A stretch of 64,000 nucleotides of DNA from Cernens ardua (GCF_051251085.1 NZ_JBPCZH010000005.1:124001-188000); one strand, 5' to 3'. Counted from the first letter of the stretch, positions 53,394-63,362 are shown. The notes: generated from the letters alone by a model not told the origin. Made by a program: numbers and translations.

Positions 53394-54320
53394 TTATTCA
53401 TCCAACGCAATCTGCGGGTCAATAAAGCCGTACAGAAGGTCGACCACCAGATTCATCAGAATAATCAACATGGCATAGAAGACGACGACACCCATGACGA
53501 GGGTGTAGTCACGGTTGAGCGCTCCCTGCACAAAGTAGCGACCAATACCGGGAAGACCGAAAATCTGCTCGATCACCACCGAGCCCGTAATGATGGCCGC
53601 GATGGCTGGCCCCAGATACGAGAGTACCGGCAGGAGCGCAGGGCGCAGGGCATGACGCAGGATAATCTCCATACTACTTAACCCCTTGGCCTTGGCCGTC
53701 TTGATGTATTGGCTCTCGATGACCTCGATCATGGAGGCACGCGTCAGACGGGCAATGGCCGCTATCTGCTGGATAGAGAGCGCAATAACGGGAAGAACGA
53801 TATAGGCAATACCGCCATTCCCCCAGCCACCGGCCGGTAACCAGGCCAGAAAGACGCCAAAGACCAGCGCCATGATGGGCGCGAGTACAAAGTTGGGAAT
53901 CGCAATGCCGCACAGCGCAATCCCCATGACAATGTAATCGATAACGGAGTTGCGTCGAATGGCTGCAATGATTCCCATGGGAATGCCGATGACCAAAGCC
54001 AGCAGCATGGCCCAGCTCCCCAGCTTCAGACTGACCGGAAACCCTTGTGCGATCAGGGCGGAGACAGAGGTATCCTTGTATTCGAAGGAGGGACCGAAAT
54101 CACCATGCAGCAGATCCTTCATGTAATAAAGGTACTGTTGCCATACCGGTAAATTCAGGTGATACGCTGCCTTCAGGTTGGCTTCTATCTCGGGTGGGAG
54201 CTGTTGTGCATTGTCGAACGGCCCTCCCGGTGCCACATGCATCAGGAAGAACGAAGCGGTGATTACAATCAATAGCGTAGGAATGGCCTGGCCAATCCGG
54301 CGAAGAATATAGTTCAGCAT
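53394..54320 (-). CDS. oppB: oligopeptide ABC transporter permease OppB
   Basis: The 308-residue protein begins MLNYILRRIGQAIPTLLIVITASFFLMHVAPGGPFDN in parts, the OppB N-terminus, with FGPSFEYKD and the permease EAA loop TAKAKGLSSMEIILRHALRP. It is 174 bases downstream of the oppA stop and 129 bases before oppC. Confidence 0.94.
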   Translation of the reverse strand: MLNYILRRIGQAIPTLLIVITASFFLMHVAPGGPFDNAQQLPPEIEANLKAAYHLNLPVWQQYLYYMKDLLHGDFGPSFEYKDTSVSALIAQGFPVSLKLGSWAMLLALVIGIPMGIIAAIRRNSVIDYIVMGIALCGIAIPNFVLAPIMALVFGVFLAWLPAGGWGNGGIAYIVLPVIALSIQQIAAIARLTRASMIEVIESQYIKTAKAKGLSSMEIILRHALRPALLPVLSYLGPAIAAIITGSVVIEQIFGLPGIGRYFVQGALNRDYTLVMGVVVFYAMLIILMNLVVDLLYGFIDPQIALDE

Positions 54321-54431
54321 AATCCTGCAGGTTTCCGCGGAGAGACAATCGGGAGCATTTTCAGGCCCTTCACAACTTCATCCATCCTTACGATGGATAC
54401 AGGAAAAACCAGGGACACTCTCCCGGTTGAA

Positions 54432-54456
54432 AAAGCGGGGGAGTCGACTCCCCCTG
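54432..54456 (-). terminator. intercistronic terminator-like hairpin between oppA and oppB
   Basis: GGGGGAGTCGACTCCCCC at 54437-54454 is an 18-bp perfect palindrome. On the minus strand it is followed by GCTTTTTC, a T-run that makes it a plausible partial terminator. It would keep oppA transcript above oppB-oppC-oppDF, the usual balance for binding-protein systems. Confidence 0.7.
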
Positions 54457-54495
54457 TCATACGATATCGAAGGGATAAACGCATACCCTGAAGTA

Positions 54496-56064
54496 TCAAT
54501 TTCCCTTACTGACCCAACGCGAGGGGTGTATATCCAGCGCATTGTTATCCCATCCTTTCAGTTCAGGGCTCACCAGATTTCTTGCCGTATAAGTATAGAT
54601 GGGCGCAAGCACAAACTGGGACGAAAACCGTTTTTCAGCCTGTTGAAGTAGATCGCGACGTTTCTGCGGATTCTGCTCAACATTGGATTCGGCAAACAGG
54701 TGGCGGAACGTGGGGTCCTGATAGTCGCCATAGTTATTGCCTACAGAATAGACCAGTTGCAGGAAGTTCTGCGCATCATCATAGCTGGAAATCCACGCTG
54801 CACGCCCTACCTGGAACTTGCCACGACGCAGGTTGCCATAATGCACATTCGGGTCAGTATTGTTCATCGTGACATTGACTCCCAAAGGCCGCCACATGGC
54901 ACCGATCGCCACTGCAATTTCAGCGTTTTCAGCGCCTGAATTGTAGCTGACGGTCAGGTTCAGCGGTTGGTTTGGGCCATATCCGGCTTCCTGCAGTAGT
55001 TTCTTGGCAGTCGCCAAACGCTGCTGATCGTTATCCTGCAATCCAGGCTGCGGCTGTACCGTGTAGTCGCTTGTGCCCGGCGGGACAAGGCTATAAGCGG
55101 GTTTGACAGCGCCGTCCAGAAGGTGATCTGCAATCACGTTACGGCGAATGGCGAGGCTCAGCGCTTCACGGACCCGAATATCCGCGGTTGGCTGGCCTTT
55201 ACGCATGTTGAACGTATAGTAATACGTGCCCAACGACGGTGTGATTTTCACTGCGTTTGGCGTGGCCTGTTTCAGGAAATCGTAGCGGGACGCAGGGAAA
55301 TCACGCAGTACATCCAGCTCGCCCGCGCGAAAACGTGTGACGCCGCCGTCTCCCGGGGCGGGATAGTAATCCACGCCGTCCAGAGAGACCTCTTTTGCAT
55401 CATAAAAGTCAGGGTTCTTGACAGTATCCAGTTCGGTGCCCGTGATCCATTTTGTTGGTTTGAAAGCACCATTCACGACGATATGAGACACATTGCTCCA
55501 CTGGTCCCCGTATTTGTCCACGACATGCGCGGGCATGGGATAAAATGGGGGGAGTACCAGCATCTTGATAAAATAGGGTGCCGGTTCATTCAAATGAATA
55601 ACCAGAGTATCGTTGTTGGGAGCAGAAACGCCCAGCGTATCAGGCTTGGCCTTGCCGGTAGCGATTTTCTGCGCATTCACGATCGGATAAAGACGCTCAA
55701 CCCCTGTGGCTGCATTTTTCGGTGTAACGAAGTAGCGCATCCCATAGACGAAATCATGTGCCGTTACCGGTGTGCCATCAGACCATTTGGATGGGCGCAA
55801 GTGAAAGGTATAGGTTTTTCCACCATCGGAAATGTCCCAGTGGGAGGCCACACCTGGGATCAACTTGCCATCGGCTGATACACTCACAAGTCCTGTAAAC
55901 AGATCCTGAAGGATATCCTCTTCCCAAACACCCCCGGTAATTTTGGCAGGACTCAATGACGCCGGGTCACCGATGATCCCGATATTCAGCGTGGCAGCCA
56001 GGGTTACACTGGGGAGGGCGAGGGCTGCCGTTATCAAAGAGGCTTTTATAAGAGTCGGCTTCAT
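54496..56064 (-). CDS. oppA: periplasmic oligopeptide-binding protein OppA
   Basis: The 522-residue SBP_bac_5 protein has a signal peptide ending around LAATLN, the family signature ITGGVWEEDILQDLFTGLV, and a C-terminal half with RVREALSLAIRRNVIADHLL. It binds oligopeptides of broad sequence. First gene of oppA-oppB-oppC-oppDF. The long upstream region (56065-56574) is shared with prfB. Confidence 0.93.
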   Translation of the reverse strand: MKPTLIKASLITAALALPSVTLAATLNIGIIGDPASLSPAKITGGVWEEDILQDLFTGLVSVSADGKLIPGVASHWDISDGGKTYTFHLRPSKWSDGTPVTAHDFVYGMRYFVTPKNAATGVERLYPIVNAQKIATGKAKPDTLGVSAPNNDTLVIHLNEPAPYFIKMLVLPPFYPMPAHVVDKYGDQWSNVSHIVVNGAFKPTKWITGTELDTVKNPDFYDAKEVSLDGVDYYPAPGDGGVTRFRAGELDVLRDFPASRYDFLKQATPNAVKITPSLGTYYYTFNMRKGQPTADIRVREALSLAIRRNVIADHLLDGAVKPAYSLVPPGTSDYTVQPQPGLQDNDQQRLATAKKLLQEAGYGPNQPLNLTVSYNSGAENAEIAVAIGAMWRPLGVNVTMNNTDPNVHYGNLRRGKFQVGRAAWISSYDDAQNFLQLVYSVGNNYGDYQDPTFRHLFAESNVEQNPQKRRDLLQQAEKRFSSQFVLAPIYTYTARNLVSPELKGWDNNALDIHPSRWVSKGN

Positions 56065-56574
56065 TTATGGGTCTCTTCTTATGGGTGGCGGTGCCTGGAT
56101 ATCATTATGTGTGTCATTGTTCCAAGCATATCAGTGCGTTGGGATAACTTCCTGCATTATATGAAATCAGAAGGTTATCAGAAACACAGGTTCATCAGGA
56201 TGCAGCATTTTGTCTAAGGATTTGCCGGCTTACACCCGTCATGGCCCGTTCATTTTAATATCTGTCTATCCAGTTTCAGTATAGACGGTACTTTAACCCA
56301 ATTCCTGCCCACCTTGGCTAGACAGGATTGTTCTTTCCTTATGAGTTATCTGTAACAGACGCTTTAGAGGGCAAACTGATTCGATAATTTCGGCTCAAGA
56401 ATAAATAATTGCGTCAATAGTGTTGCCTCAGGATGACGCTAGCCCCTGTGATTGGCTACAATATGTCACCTTCAGGATTTTATGAAACATATCGACCAGA
56501 ATTTATGAAATATACCCACCGTATGACGCTCATGCTTGTGTCGTTGACGTGTGGGTACGACAACGGACGTTATC
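56065..56574. other. 510-base divergent region between oppA and prfB
   Basis: Both genes start at its edges. I find no strong -10/-35 pair or small RNA signature. A single plus frame at 56433-56687 lies partly inside prfB's first 70 codons and is a shadow. The region probably carries opp and prfB promoters. Confidence 0.45.
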
Positions 56575-57673
56575 ATGAGAGAAATCAATCCCATTCAAAA
56601 CCAGCTCAAGGACCTGGCCGAACGTGCCAACGTCCTGAGGGGGTATCTTTGACTATGCCGAAAAGAAGGATCGGCTGGAAGAAGTAAACCGTGAGCTGGA
56701 AAATCCTTCCGTCTGGGAAGATCCGGACTACGCGCAGAAGCTGGGCAAGGAACGTGCCCAACTGGATCAGATCGTCAGTACCATTGACGAGCTGGAATCC
56801 GGCGTTGGCGACAACGCGGAACTGCTGGAGCTGGCCGTTGCTGAAGACGACGAAGATGCCGTCGATGAAGTAGTGAATGAGCTGGACCGGATGGAAGCGC
56901 ATCTGGCCAAGCTGGAATTCCGTCGCATGTTTTCCGGTGAAATGGATGCCAGCAACGCGTATCTGGATATTCAGGCAGGCTCGGGCGGTACCGAGGCGCA
57001 GGATTGGGCCAACATGCTACTGCGCATGTATCTACGCTGGGCCGAACATCACGGCTTTAGCGCTGAGCTGGTCGAAGTCAGTGCGGGTGAAGTCGCCGGT
57101 ATCAAGTCTGCAACTGTACATATCTCCGGTGAATATGCCTTTGGCTGGCTGAGAACAGAGCTGGGTGTGCATCGTCTGGTGCGTAAAAGTCCGTTCGACT
57201 CTGGTGGGCGACGGCATACCTCGTTTGCATCCGTGTTCATTTCACCTGAAGTGGATGATGATATCGAAATTGATATCAACCCGGCGGACCTGCGTGTAGA
57301 TACCTATCGTTCCAGTGGCGCGGGTGGTCAGCACGTCAATACGACGGATTCAGCCGTGCGTATCACACACGAACCCACCGGTGTCGTGGTCTCGTGCCAG
57401 ACTGAGCGTTCGCAACACAGCAACCGTGACCGTGCAATGAAGATGCTGAAAGCGAAATTGTACGAACGCGAAGTCCAGGAACGTAACGCCGAGAAACAGA
57501 AGCTGGAAGACAGCAAGTCAGATATCGGCTGGGGAAGCCAGATCCGCTCTTATGTACTGGATGATGCCCGCATCAAGGATTTGCGTACCGGCGTGCAGTC
57601 CAGTAACTGCGAGAAAGTGCTGGATGGTGATCTGGACGACTTCATCGAAGCCAGTTTGAAACAGGGCCTTTAG
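56575..57673 (+). CDS. prfB: peptide chain release factor 2, programmed +1 frameshift
   Basis: RF2 terminates at UAA and UGA. Translation begins MREINPIQNQLKDLAERANV, reaches LRGYL at codon 25 and an in-frame UGA at codon 26 (56650-56652). It continues in the +1 frame as DYAEKKDRLEEV, so the coding sequence is 56575-56649 joined to 56651-57673, 365 residues, the same as E. coli RF2. The RF2 tripeptide SPF (KSPFDSGGRRH) and the catalytic GGQ (SGAGGQHVNTTDSAV) are present. lysS follows after 529 bases, as often seen. Confidence 0.97.
56638..56653 (+). promoter_or_regulatory. prfB: RF2 autoregulatory frameshift site
   Basis: The sequence AGGGGGTATCTTTGAC is the canonical site: an internal Shine-Dalgarno AGGGGG (56638-56643), the slippery CUU and UGA followed by C. 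Low RF2 stalls at UGA and promotes slippage to UUU, completing RF2. Confidence 0.97.
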
Positions 57674-58202
57674 GGCTTTGGCGCGGGCCCTACACGCATG
57701 CGTTTTCAAGGCATAAGCTTCATATGACCGTGCTGTGCATGATCATGCCGGGTATGTCTTGAGCATTGCCTCAACGCCGTATATTTGGTTTGAGACGTAC
57801 ATTTGGCTTGAATAGCCAGCCTGCTCTGACTTGAACACTCGGGGGCAGGCTGCCAATGGCATCAACACGTCGCTTTATGATGCTTCATACGTATCGTTTC
57901 AAATATGTCGTTCTTGAATATATTGTTCTTGAATATATTGTTCTACGTGTATAGCCATACATGACATGTACTGGATGCTCTTGCTTTTTCATTACTTCAT
58001 GTATCGACATGCGTTATGTAGCAAATGTTTTCATGTGCCCAACGCGTCGTGTGCCGAGCGCGCCATATGTTGATCGCCATCGTATTGAGTGCGTGCCTGC
58101 GCTGAGTCGTGTCATACCACAACGACGACGGCGTTATCTTTATAATTTTTGTCAAACATCGTATTAGGGTGTTGAAGTAAACACCCCGAACAGGAAAACC
58201 CA
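57674..58202. other. 529-base intergenic region between prfB and lysS
   Basis: It contains the inverted repeat CAGCCTGC/GCAGGCTG (57817-57824 and 57845-57852) without a T-run, and the tandem repeat reported separately. No gene is supported. Short plus frames starting at 57961 have no ribosome-binding site. Confidence 0.5.
57911..57940 (+). repeat. two perfect tandem copies of a 15-base unit
   Basis: TTCTTGAATATATTG occurs at 57911-57925 and again at 57926-57940, followed by TTCT, the start of a third copy. AT-rich and intergenic, upstream of lysS. Confidence 0.9.
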
Positions 58203-59750
58203 ATGTCATCCAAGGATCATACCTCCCAACATGCCGAGCACCCCGGTCAGGATACCGAGAATCATCTGATTCAGGAGCGTCGCCAAAAGCTTGATAAATT
58301 GCGCGAAGTGGCGTCCCGGGATGGCACCGGGGCTTTTCCCAATGATTTTCGCCGCGATAGCCTGGCGGCGGACCTGCAGGCAGAGCTCTCTTCGTTTGAC
58401 AAGGAAGAACTGGAAGCGAAAGATCGCCACGCCAGGGTAGCCGGGCGTGTCATGCGCAAGCGCGGGCCTTTTATCGTGATTCAGGATTCCAGCGGCCAGA
58501 TTCAGCTGTACGTTGATAAAAAAGGGCTGGACGAAGAGACGCTGGCTTCGATCAAAAGCTGGGATATCGGTGATATCGTGGGCGCCGAAGGCCCCGTCCA
58601 CAAGTCCGGGCGTGGTGACCTGTATGTGTATATGAGTGAAGCGCGCCTGCTGACCAAAAGCCTGCGCCCGCTACCTGATAAATTCCATGGCCTGACGGAT
58701 CAGGAAGCACGTTATCGTCAGCGTTATGTGGATCTCATCATGAACCCGGAAGTGCGCGATACCTTCCGTATCCGTGCTGGTGTGATCGCGGCGATTCGCC
58801 AATTCCTTTCACAACGCGGTTTCATGGAAGTTGAAACCCCTATGTTGCATCCGATCCCCGGTGGAGCAACGGCGCGCCCCTTCACCACGCATCATAATGC
58901 GCTTGATCTGGACATGTATCTGCGTGTGGCGCCGGAACTGTACCTGAAACGTTTGGTCGTTGGTGGTTTCGAACGCGTATTCGAAATCAACCGTAACTTC
59001 CGTAACGAAGGGCTTTCCACGCGTCATAATCCTGAATTCACCATGCTTGAATTCTATTGGGGATATGCGGATTATCATGATCTGATCAATCTTACGGAAG
59101 AGATGCTGCGTGAAGTGGCACAGAAGGTTCTGGGTCGTACCACGGTTATTCTTAATGAAGGTGAAGAGCACCAGATCGAACTGGATCTGGGGCAGCCCTT
59201 TGATCGCCTGACCATGCGCGATGCCGTGCTCAAGTATGCAGAGGATATTCGTGCAGAAGAGCTGGACACCCTTGAGAGCATCAAGGCGGCGGCTCAACGT
59301 AAAGGTGTGGAAGTACAGCCGACCTGGGGGCAGGGCAAGATTCTCTCGGAGCTGTTTGAGGCGGTGGCAGAACATCAGCTGATCCATCCGACCTTTATTA
59401 CCGAGTACCCGGCCGAGATCAGCCCGTTGGCGCGTCGTAATGACCAACGCCCCGAGATCACTGATCGTTTTGAATTTTTCGTCGGTGGCCGCGAGCTCGC
59501 GAATGGTTTCTCCGAGCTGAATGATGCCGAGGATCAATCCGAACGTTTCAAGGCGCAGGTTGCAGAGAAAGATGCCGGTGATCTGGAAGCCATGTACTAT
59601 GACGCGGACTACATTCGTGCGCTCGAGTACGGTATGCCGCCGACAGCAGGTGAAGGGATTGGTATTGACCGTCTGGTCATGCTGTTGACCAACAGTGCCT
59701 CCATCCGTGACGTTCTGTTGTTCCCGGCGATGCGTCCAGCGGCGGACTGA
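58203..59750 (+). CDS. lysS: lysyl-tRNA synthetase class II
   Basis: LysRS charges tRNA-Lys. The 515-residue protein has an OB-fold anticodon domain (VAGRVMRKRGPFIVIQDSSGQIQLY) and a class II core with motif 2 FEINRNFRNEGLSTRHNPEFTMLEFY and motif 3 GIGIDRLVMLLTN. AGGAAAA precedes the start. The N-terminal about 40 residues are acidic and His/Gln-rich, normal for lysS. Confidence 0.97.
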   Translation: MSSKDHTSQHAEHPGQDTENHLIQERRQKLDKLREVASRDGTGAFPNDFRRDSLAADLQAELSSFDKEELEAKDRHARVAGRVMRKRGPFIVIQDSSGQIQLYVDKKGLDEETLASIKSWDIGDIVGAEGPVHKSGRGDLYVYMSEARLLTKSLRPLPDKFHGLTDQEARYRQRYVDLIMNPEVRDTFRIRAGVIAAIRQFLSQRGFMEVETPMLHPIPGGATARPFTTHHNALDLDMYLRVAPELYLKRLVVGGFERVFEINRNFRNEGLSTRHNPEFTMLEFYWGYADYHDLINLTEEMLREVAQKVLGRTTVILNEGEEHQIELDLGQPFDRLTMRDAVLKYAEDIRAEELDTLESIKAAAQRKGVEVQPTWGQGKILSELFEAVAEHQLIHPTFITEYPAEISPLARRNDQRPEITDRFEFFVGGRELANGFSELNDAEDQSERFKAQVAEKDAGDLEAMYYDADYIRALEYGMPPTAGEGIGIDRLVMLLTNSASIRDVLLFPAMRPAAD

Positions 59751-59948
59751 AGTCTCGTCATTAAGTGGTTTGCCGGTTCGTCGGAAAGCTACGTGTTCAA
59801 TCACCCGCCCGTATCATGTTAAGTGATAGTTGTCGCATGTGAGGGGTATAATGAGTGCTCGGTATAGTGGGTGATTGAACAAACATTTGTTTCGGAACGC
59901 ATAGCCGTACCATTTCGTCATTTCGCTCCCCTTTGAGGAGGTATCACC

Positions 59949-60326
59949 ATGAAGCTGGTAAATCGTTCGTCCCTGAGTATCAAACCGACTCAGGCGTTTG
60001 TGGATTGGGTGAATCTGCTGGAAGCCACGGAAGGGGAGGATGACCTGACGTTGGCTGATATCGAGCACGAAAGCACTGTTTACCTGATCCCCGAAATGGA
60101 TTCTGAAGAAGCCGTTCAGGCTTATATCGATGAGCGTTACATCGATATCCTCGAGAACGAACTCAGTGCCTGGGAAGAGGATTCCCGCATGTGGCCAGAT
60201 ACACTGGACCGAGCGCTTTTCGACCGTTTTATCGTTGTGGATCACAGTTTTCTGGTGCTGGATATTGAGGACGAAGCTGATCTTGAGTCCAGCGAGCTGG
60301 ATGAAGAAGAGCCTCTGGAAGAGTGA
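59949..60326 (+). CDS. conserved acidic hypothetical protein
   Basis: The 125-residue protein MKLVNRSSLSIKPTQAFVDWVN is strongly acidic, with a C-terminal run DEADLESSELDEEEPLEE. A GGAGG site precedes the ATG, supporting expression. I recall similar uncharacterised proteins in other gammaproteobacteria, but no function is known to me. No membrane segment or signal peptide is visible. It is 198 bases after lysS. Confidence 0.7.
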   Translation: MKLVNRSSLSIKPTQAFVDWVNLLEATEGEDDLTLADIEHESTVYLIPEMDSEEAVQAYIDERYIDILENELSAWEEDSRMWPDTLDRALFDRFIVVDHSFLVLDIEDEADLESSELDEEEPLEE

Positions 60327-60542
60327 TCCCAGAAAGAATCAGCGTTATGCAATCCGTTCAGGGTGAGCAATAACACCATGGGATTACGCATGAGCGAACA
60401 AGGTCATTGCATGATTCTCTGGAGAGAACTTTCCGGAAACCCAATGTGCCTTTCTTATGAAAACCTTCATCCATTTACATATTGGAAAACTTTCTTGTTG
60501 TGGGGCGATGCTTCACCGATATACGCGAGGTTTGCGTGACTC

Positions 60543-62036
60543 ATGGCGCTTAAGTGGCTAACGACCGAACAACCTGGGGATGACGGCTTACCGGCCAGCA
60601 AGCGTCTCCCCGCGCTTTGTTCGGTATTGCTGGGCACACTTTTGGTTGTGCTGGACAGTTCCATCATCAATATCGCCCTGCCCGAAATGGGCCAGGCGCT
60701 GCATGTTCCTGCGTCCTCTTCAATCTGGATCAGTAATATCTATCAACTGGTGGCTGCGTCGTTAATCTTGAGCTTTGCCGCGCTGGCTGATCGAATCGGT
60801 AGCAAACGACTTTATGTGGCCGGTTTATCACTGTTTGTCCTTGCCTCTTTGGCTTGCGCGCTTTCAACGTCCTTTATCATGTTGGTGATAGCGCGTGCTA
60901 TTCAGGGGGTGGGTGGGGCGGCTGTCATGAGCCTTGGCCCTTCATTGAACAGGCGCATTTTCCCCACTCGTATTCTAGGTAGTGCTATTGGTCTGGTTGC
61001 GATGACGGTGGCTGCGGCCTTGGCAGCTGGCCCGACACTGGGAGGCATGATCCTTGCCATTGCCCATTGGCCGTGGTTGTTTTTGATTAACGTCCCTGTT
61101 GGCGGTGTGGGCGTATGGATGGCCATCAAGGCACTGCCTGACGAGCGAGGTCACCAAAAAGCCTTTGATTACCTGGGAGCTGTGCTCTCGGTTATCACGT
61201 TGGCCTGCAGTGTATTTGGACTGGGGCATTTGCAACGCGGTAGTCATCATGCTCTGGCCATGGTATGTCTGATTATCGCCGTTGTGGCTGGAGGTGCCTT
61301 CCTTTATCGTCAAAAACATGTGGCGACGCCGTTATTGCCGCTGTCGATGTTTAATGAGATACGGTTTACATTGGCAGCATTAACCTCATTCTTCTCGTTT
61401 GTAGCGCAGACAATGGTGCTGTTGGCTTTGCCATTTCTTCTCCAAAGTGAACAGGGCTATTCGCCCATGATGGCGGGACTATTGTTTACCGCATGGCCGG
61501 TCGTATTGTTTTTTACCGCGCCACGGGCCGGGCGTTTGGCCGATAAAATGTCACCGACTGTGGTCTCCAGTATTGGGTTGTTCCTCTTTATGCTGGGTCT
61601 GTTGTCGGTGGCACTCTTGTCGTCCATGCATACTGTCACGCCTCTCGATGTGATTTGGCGTTCTGCCTTGTGCGGGCTGGGTTTTGGCCTGTATCAGGCA
61701 CCCAATAATCGGGAGCTGATGGGGAGCCTGCCGCGTAAATTAAGCAGCCGTGCTTCTGGGGTTCAGGCCACAGTACGTACTTTTGCACAAAGTGTGGGTG
61801 CCGCGCTGGTGGCATTGGCGTTTTCTGGTATTGTAGGAACGTCTTTTGTCAAAGGAAGTGTGGATATCAAAGCAGGTTCCGGTATGTCAGGTGCTTCAGA
61901 TATAACAGCAGGGGGCGCGCTACCCGTCAATGTCGCCTTGTGGTGGGCATTTGGCATGGTGTTGGTTGCGCTCTTGTTGGGTGTTGGGCGTATGACCTAT
62001 TTGCACGTTTGTACGCCGTCTGCAATGAAGCGCTAA
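60543..62036 (+). CDS. MFS drug-efflux transporter, EmrB/QacA (DHA2, 14-TM) type
   Basis: The 497-residue protein has fourteen predicted membrane segments, motif C-like GPTLGGMI and the DHA2 N-terminal LDSSIINIALPEMGQAL. The WPWLFLINVPVG segment is the DHA2 signature. It is probably a proton-coupled multidrug exporter; no adaptor protein gene is adjacent, so it may act alone like QacA. Substrates are not predictable. Confidence 0.9.
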   Translation: MALKWLTTEQPGDDGLPASKRLPALCSVLLGTLLVVLDSSIINIALPEMGQALHVPASSSIWISNIYQLVAASLILSFAALADRIGSKRLYVAGLSLFVLASLACALSTSFIMLVIARAIQGVGGAAVMSLGPSLNRRIFPTRILGSAIGLVAMTVAAALAAGPTLGGMILAIAHWPWLFLINVPVGGVGVWMAIKALPDERGHQKAFDYLGAVLSVITLACSVFGLGHLQRGSHHALAMVCLIIAVVAGGAFLYRQKHVATPLLPLSMFNEIRFTLAALTSFFSFVAQTMVLLALPFLLQSEQGYSPMMAGLLFTAWPVVLFFTAPRAGRLADKMSPTVVSSIGLFLFMLGLLSVALLSSMHTVTPLDVIWRSALCGLGFGLYQAPNNRELMGSLPRKLSSRASGVQATVRTFAQSVGAALVALAFSGIVGTSFVKGSVDIKAGSGMSGASDITAGGALPVNVALWWAFGMVLVALLLGVGRMTYLHVCTPSAMKR

Positions 62037-62073
62037 CCTGGGCGTCCACTTTGTATTCAGCGGAAAAGAGTTT

Positions 62074-62373
62074 ATGAGTATTCAGGAAAGTATTGAACAA
62101 AAGCTGAAAGTCTTGTCGCCTCGGTTTTTACAGGTAGAAAACGAGAGCCATCGGCATCATGTGCCGCCCAATTCCGAGACGCATTTCAAGATCACTTTGG
62201 TGAGCACAGCATTTGAAGGGCTGATGCCAGTCAAGCGCCATCAACGCGTTTATGCCTTGCTTGCTGAAGAGCTGGAAAGCCCCGTACATGCGTTGGCGTT
62301 GCATCTTTACACGCCTTCAGAGTGGGACAAGCGTCAGCAGGTGAGTCCGGCATCACCCAATTGCCGAGGTTAA
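62074..62373 (+). CDS. BolA/IbaG-like protein
   Basis: The 99-residue protein MSIQESIEQKLKVLSPRFLQVENESHRHHVPP has the BolA-fold signature, with the variable loop HHVPPNSETHFKITLVSTAFEGLMPVKRHQRVYALLAEEL. BolA proteins work with monothiol glutaredoxins in iron-sulfur and stress biology. It is between the MFS gene and the HolD-like gene; no tighter link is seen. Confidence 0.9.
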   Translation: MSIQESIEQKLKVLSPRFLQVENESHRHHVPPNSETHFKITLVSTAFEGLMPVKRHQRVYALLAEELESPVHALALHLYTPSEWDKRQQVSPASPNCRG

Positions 62374-62429
62374 TCGACGTTTTGTCGTTATCTTCAATGT
62401 CAGTCTTGTTGCTTCGATTCGAGTGAGCC

Positions 62430-63362
62430 ATGTCGGACCCAGTGTCACAGTATGAGCAGAGCCTGTATATGGATGCCATGGGGCTTACCCTATGGACGGC
62501 TCGCTATCGTCTGCCCAATGCGGAGCAGACACCTGCCTGTGAATGGCCCGAAGCATCGCGTCCGGCACAGGTGTCACCTTCGCAACGGCTCAAGGCATTG
62601 CGTCAGGATGCAGACTCGTCTTCTGAGACTGTAAGCGGTGAGTCACCTACACGTTCGGCAGCCGTACCGCCAGTGTCTACTGGTGGGGAAACAGTCCCTC
62701 CCGTGGAGAGGGTTTCGCCTCAACCGGATGCGTCAGACGCAAACACCATTTCAGATACGATACCTTTCACTGCGCAGGTTCATGATAGGGATGTGGTGCC
62801 GGATTCGACGTCCAATCTACAGGCAACCTCTTCTGAAACGGCTTCCCGTACCGCAGCGACTACTCCTTCGACTTTACAGGATTCTCTTGCCTTTTCGTTT
62901 CATGCCATCACGCTGGGGAATCGTTGGTGGGTACTTTCCTCACAACAGGCGTTTGATACACAGTCACTGGCATTGTTGAGTAATATCCTGATGGCCATGG
63001 AGAGCGATGACCGGAGCCCTACGCACTCTGTTGATTTCAAATGGCCAATGATTGAAGGTTTTAAAGTGGAAGACCCGCAGGCCGAGGCCGAAGATGGCGT
63101 ATTGGCGTTTGTCGCTGGCCAACAGGAGCAGCAAGGGAAACCGCAAATGATTTTATTGCTTGCCGATGATGCCGACGAAAACGCACAGGTACTGTCACGC
63201 GTGCTGGGAATAGATTCGGGCACTAGCACTCTGTTGGAACTTCCTGTTATTCAGGGGGCTGCCTTGCCAACACTATTGTCCAGGCCATCTGCCAAGCGCG
63301 CTCTGTGGCACGCACTGGTATCCTATGTCTCTGCAGGGGTGAGCAAACAAAAGGATGCCTAA
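62430..63362 (+). CDS. holD: HolD-like DNA polymerase III psi subunit with a large insertion
   Basis: The 310-residue protein starts YMDAMGLTLWTARYRLP, like the HolD start QLQQLGITQWSLRRPG. It ends AQVLSRVLGIDSG, LLELPVIQ and LLSRPSAKRALWHALVSYV, like HolD's LRANPTARAALWQQI. Between them are about 110 residues rich in Ser, Thr, Pro and Val absent from the E. coli psi (137 residues). Psi binds chi and the clamp loader. Gene order holD-rimI matches E. coli. Its stop overlaps the rimI start. Confidence 0.72.
   Translation: MSDPVSQYEQSLYMDAMGLTLWTARYRLPNAEQTPACEWPEASRPAQVSPSQRLKALRQDADSSSETVSGESPTRSAAVPPVSTGGETVPPVERVSPQPDASDANTISDTIPFTAQVHDRDVVPDSTSNLQATSSETASRTAATTPSTLQDSLAFSFHAITLGNRWWVLSSQQAFDTQSLALLSNILMAMESDDRSPTHSVDFKWPMIEGFKVEDPQAEAEDGVLAFVAGQQEQQGKPQMILLLADDADENAQVLSRVLGIDSGTSTLLELPVIQGAALPTLLSRPSAKRALWHALVSYVSAGVSKQKDA

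Noticed and set aside
55123..55878. 251-residue plus-strand frame opposite oppA
   Set aside because: Antisense shadow of oppA with no recognisable domain.
58809..59804. 331-residue minus-strand open frame opposite lysS
   Set aside because: It mirrors the lysS catalytic core; the sense frame has all class II motifs. The antisense frame is a codon-bias shadow.
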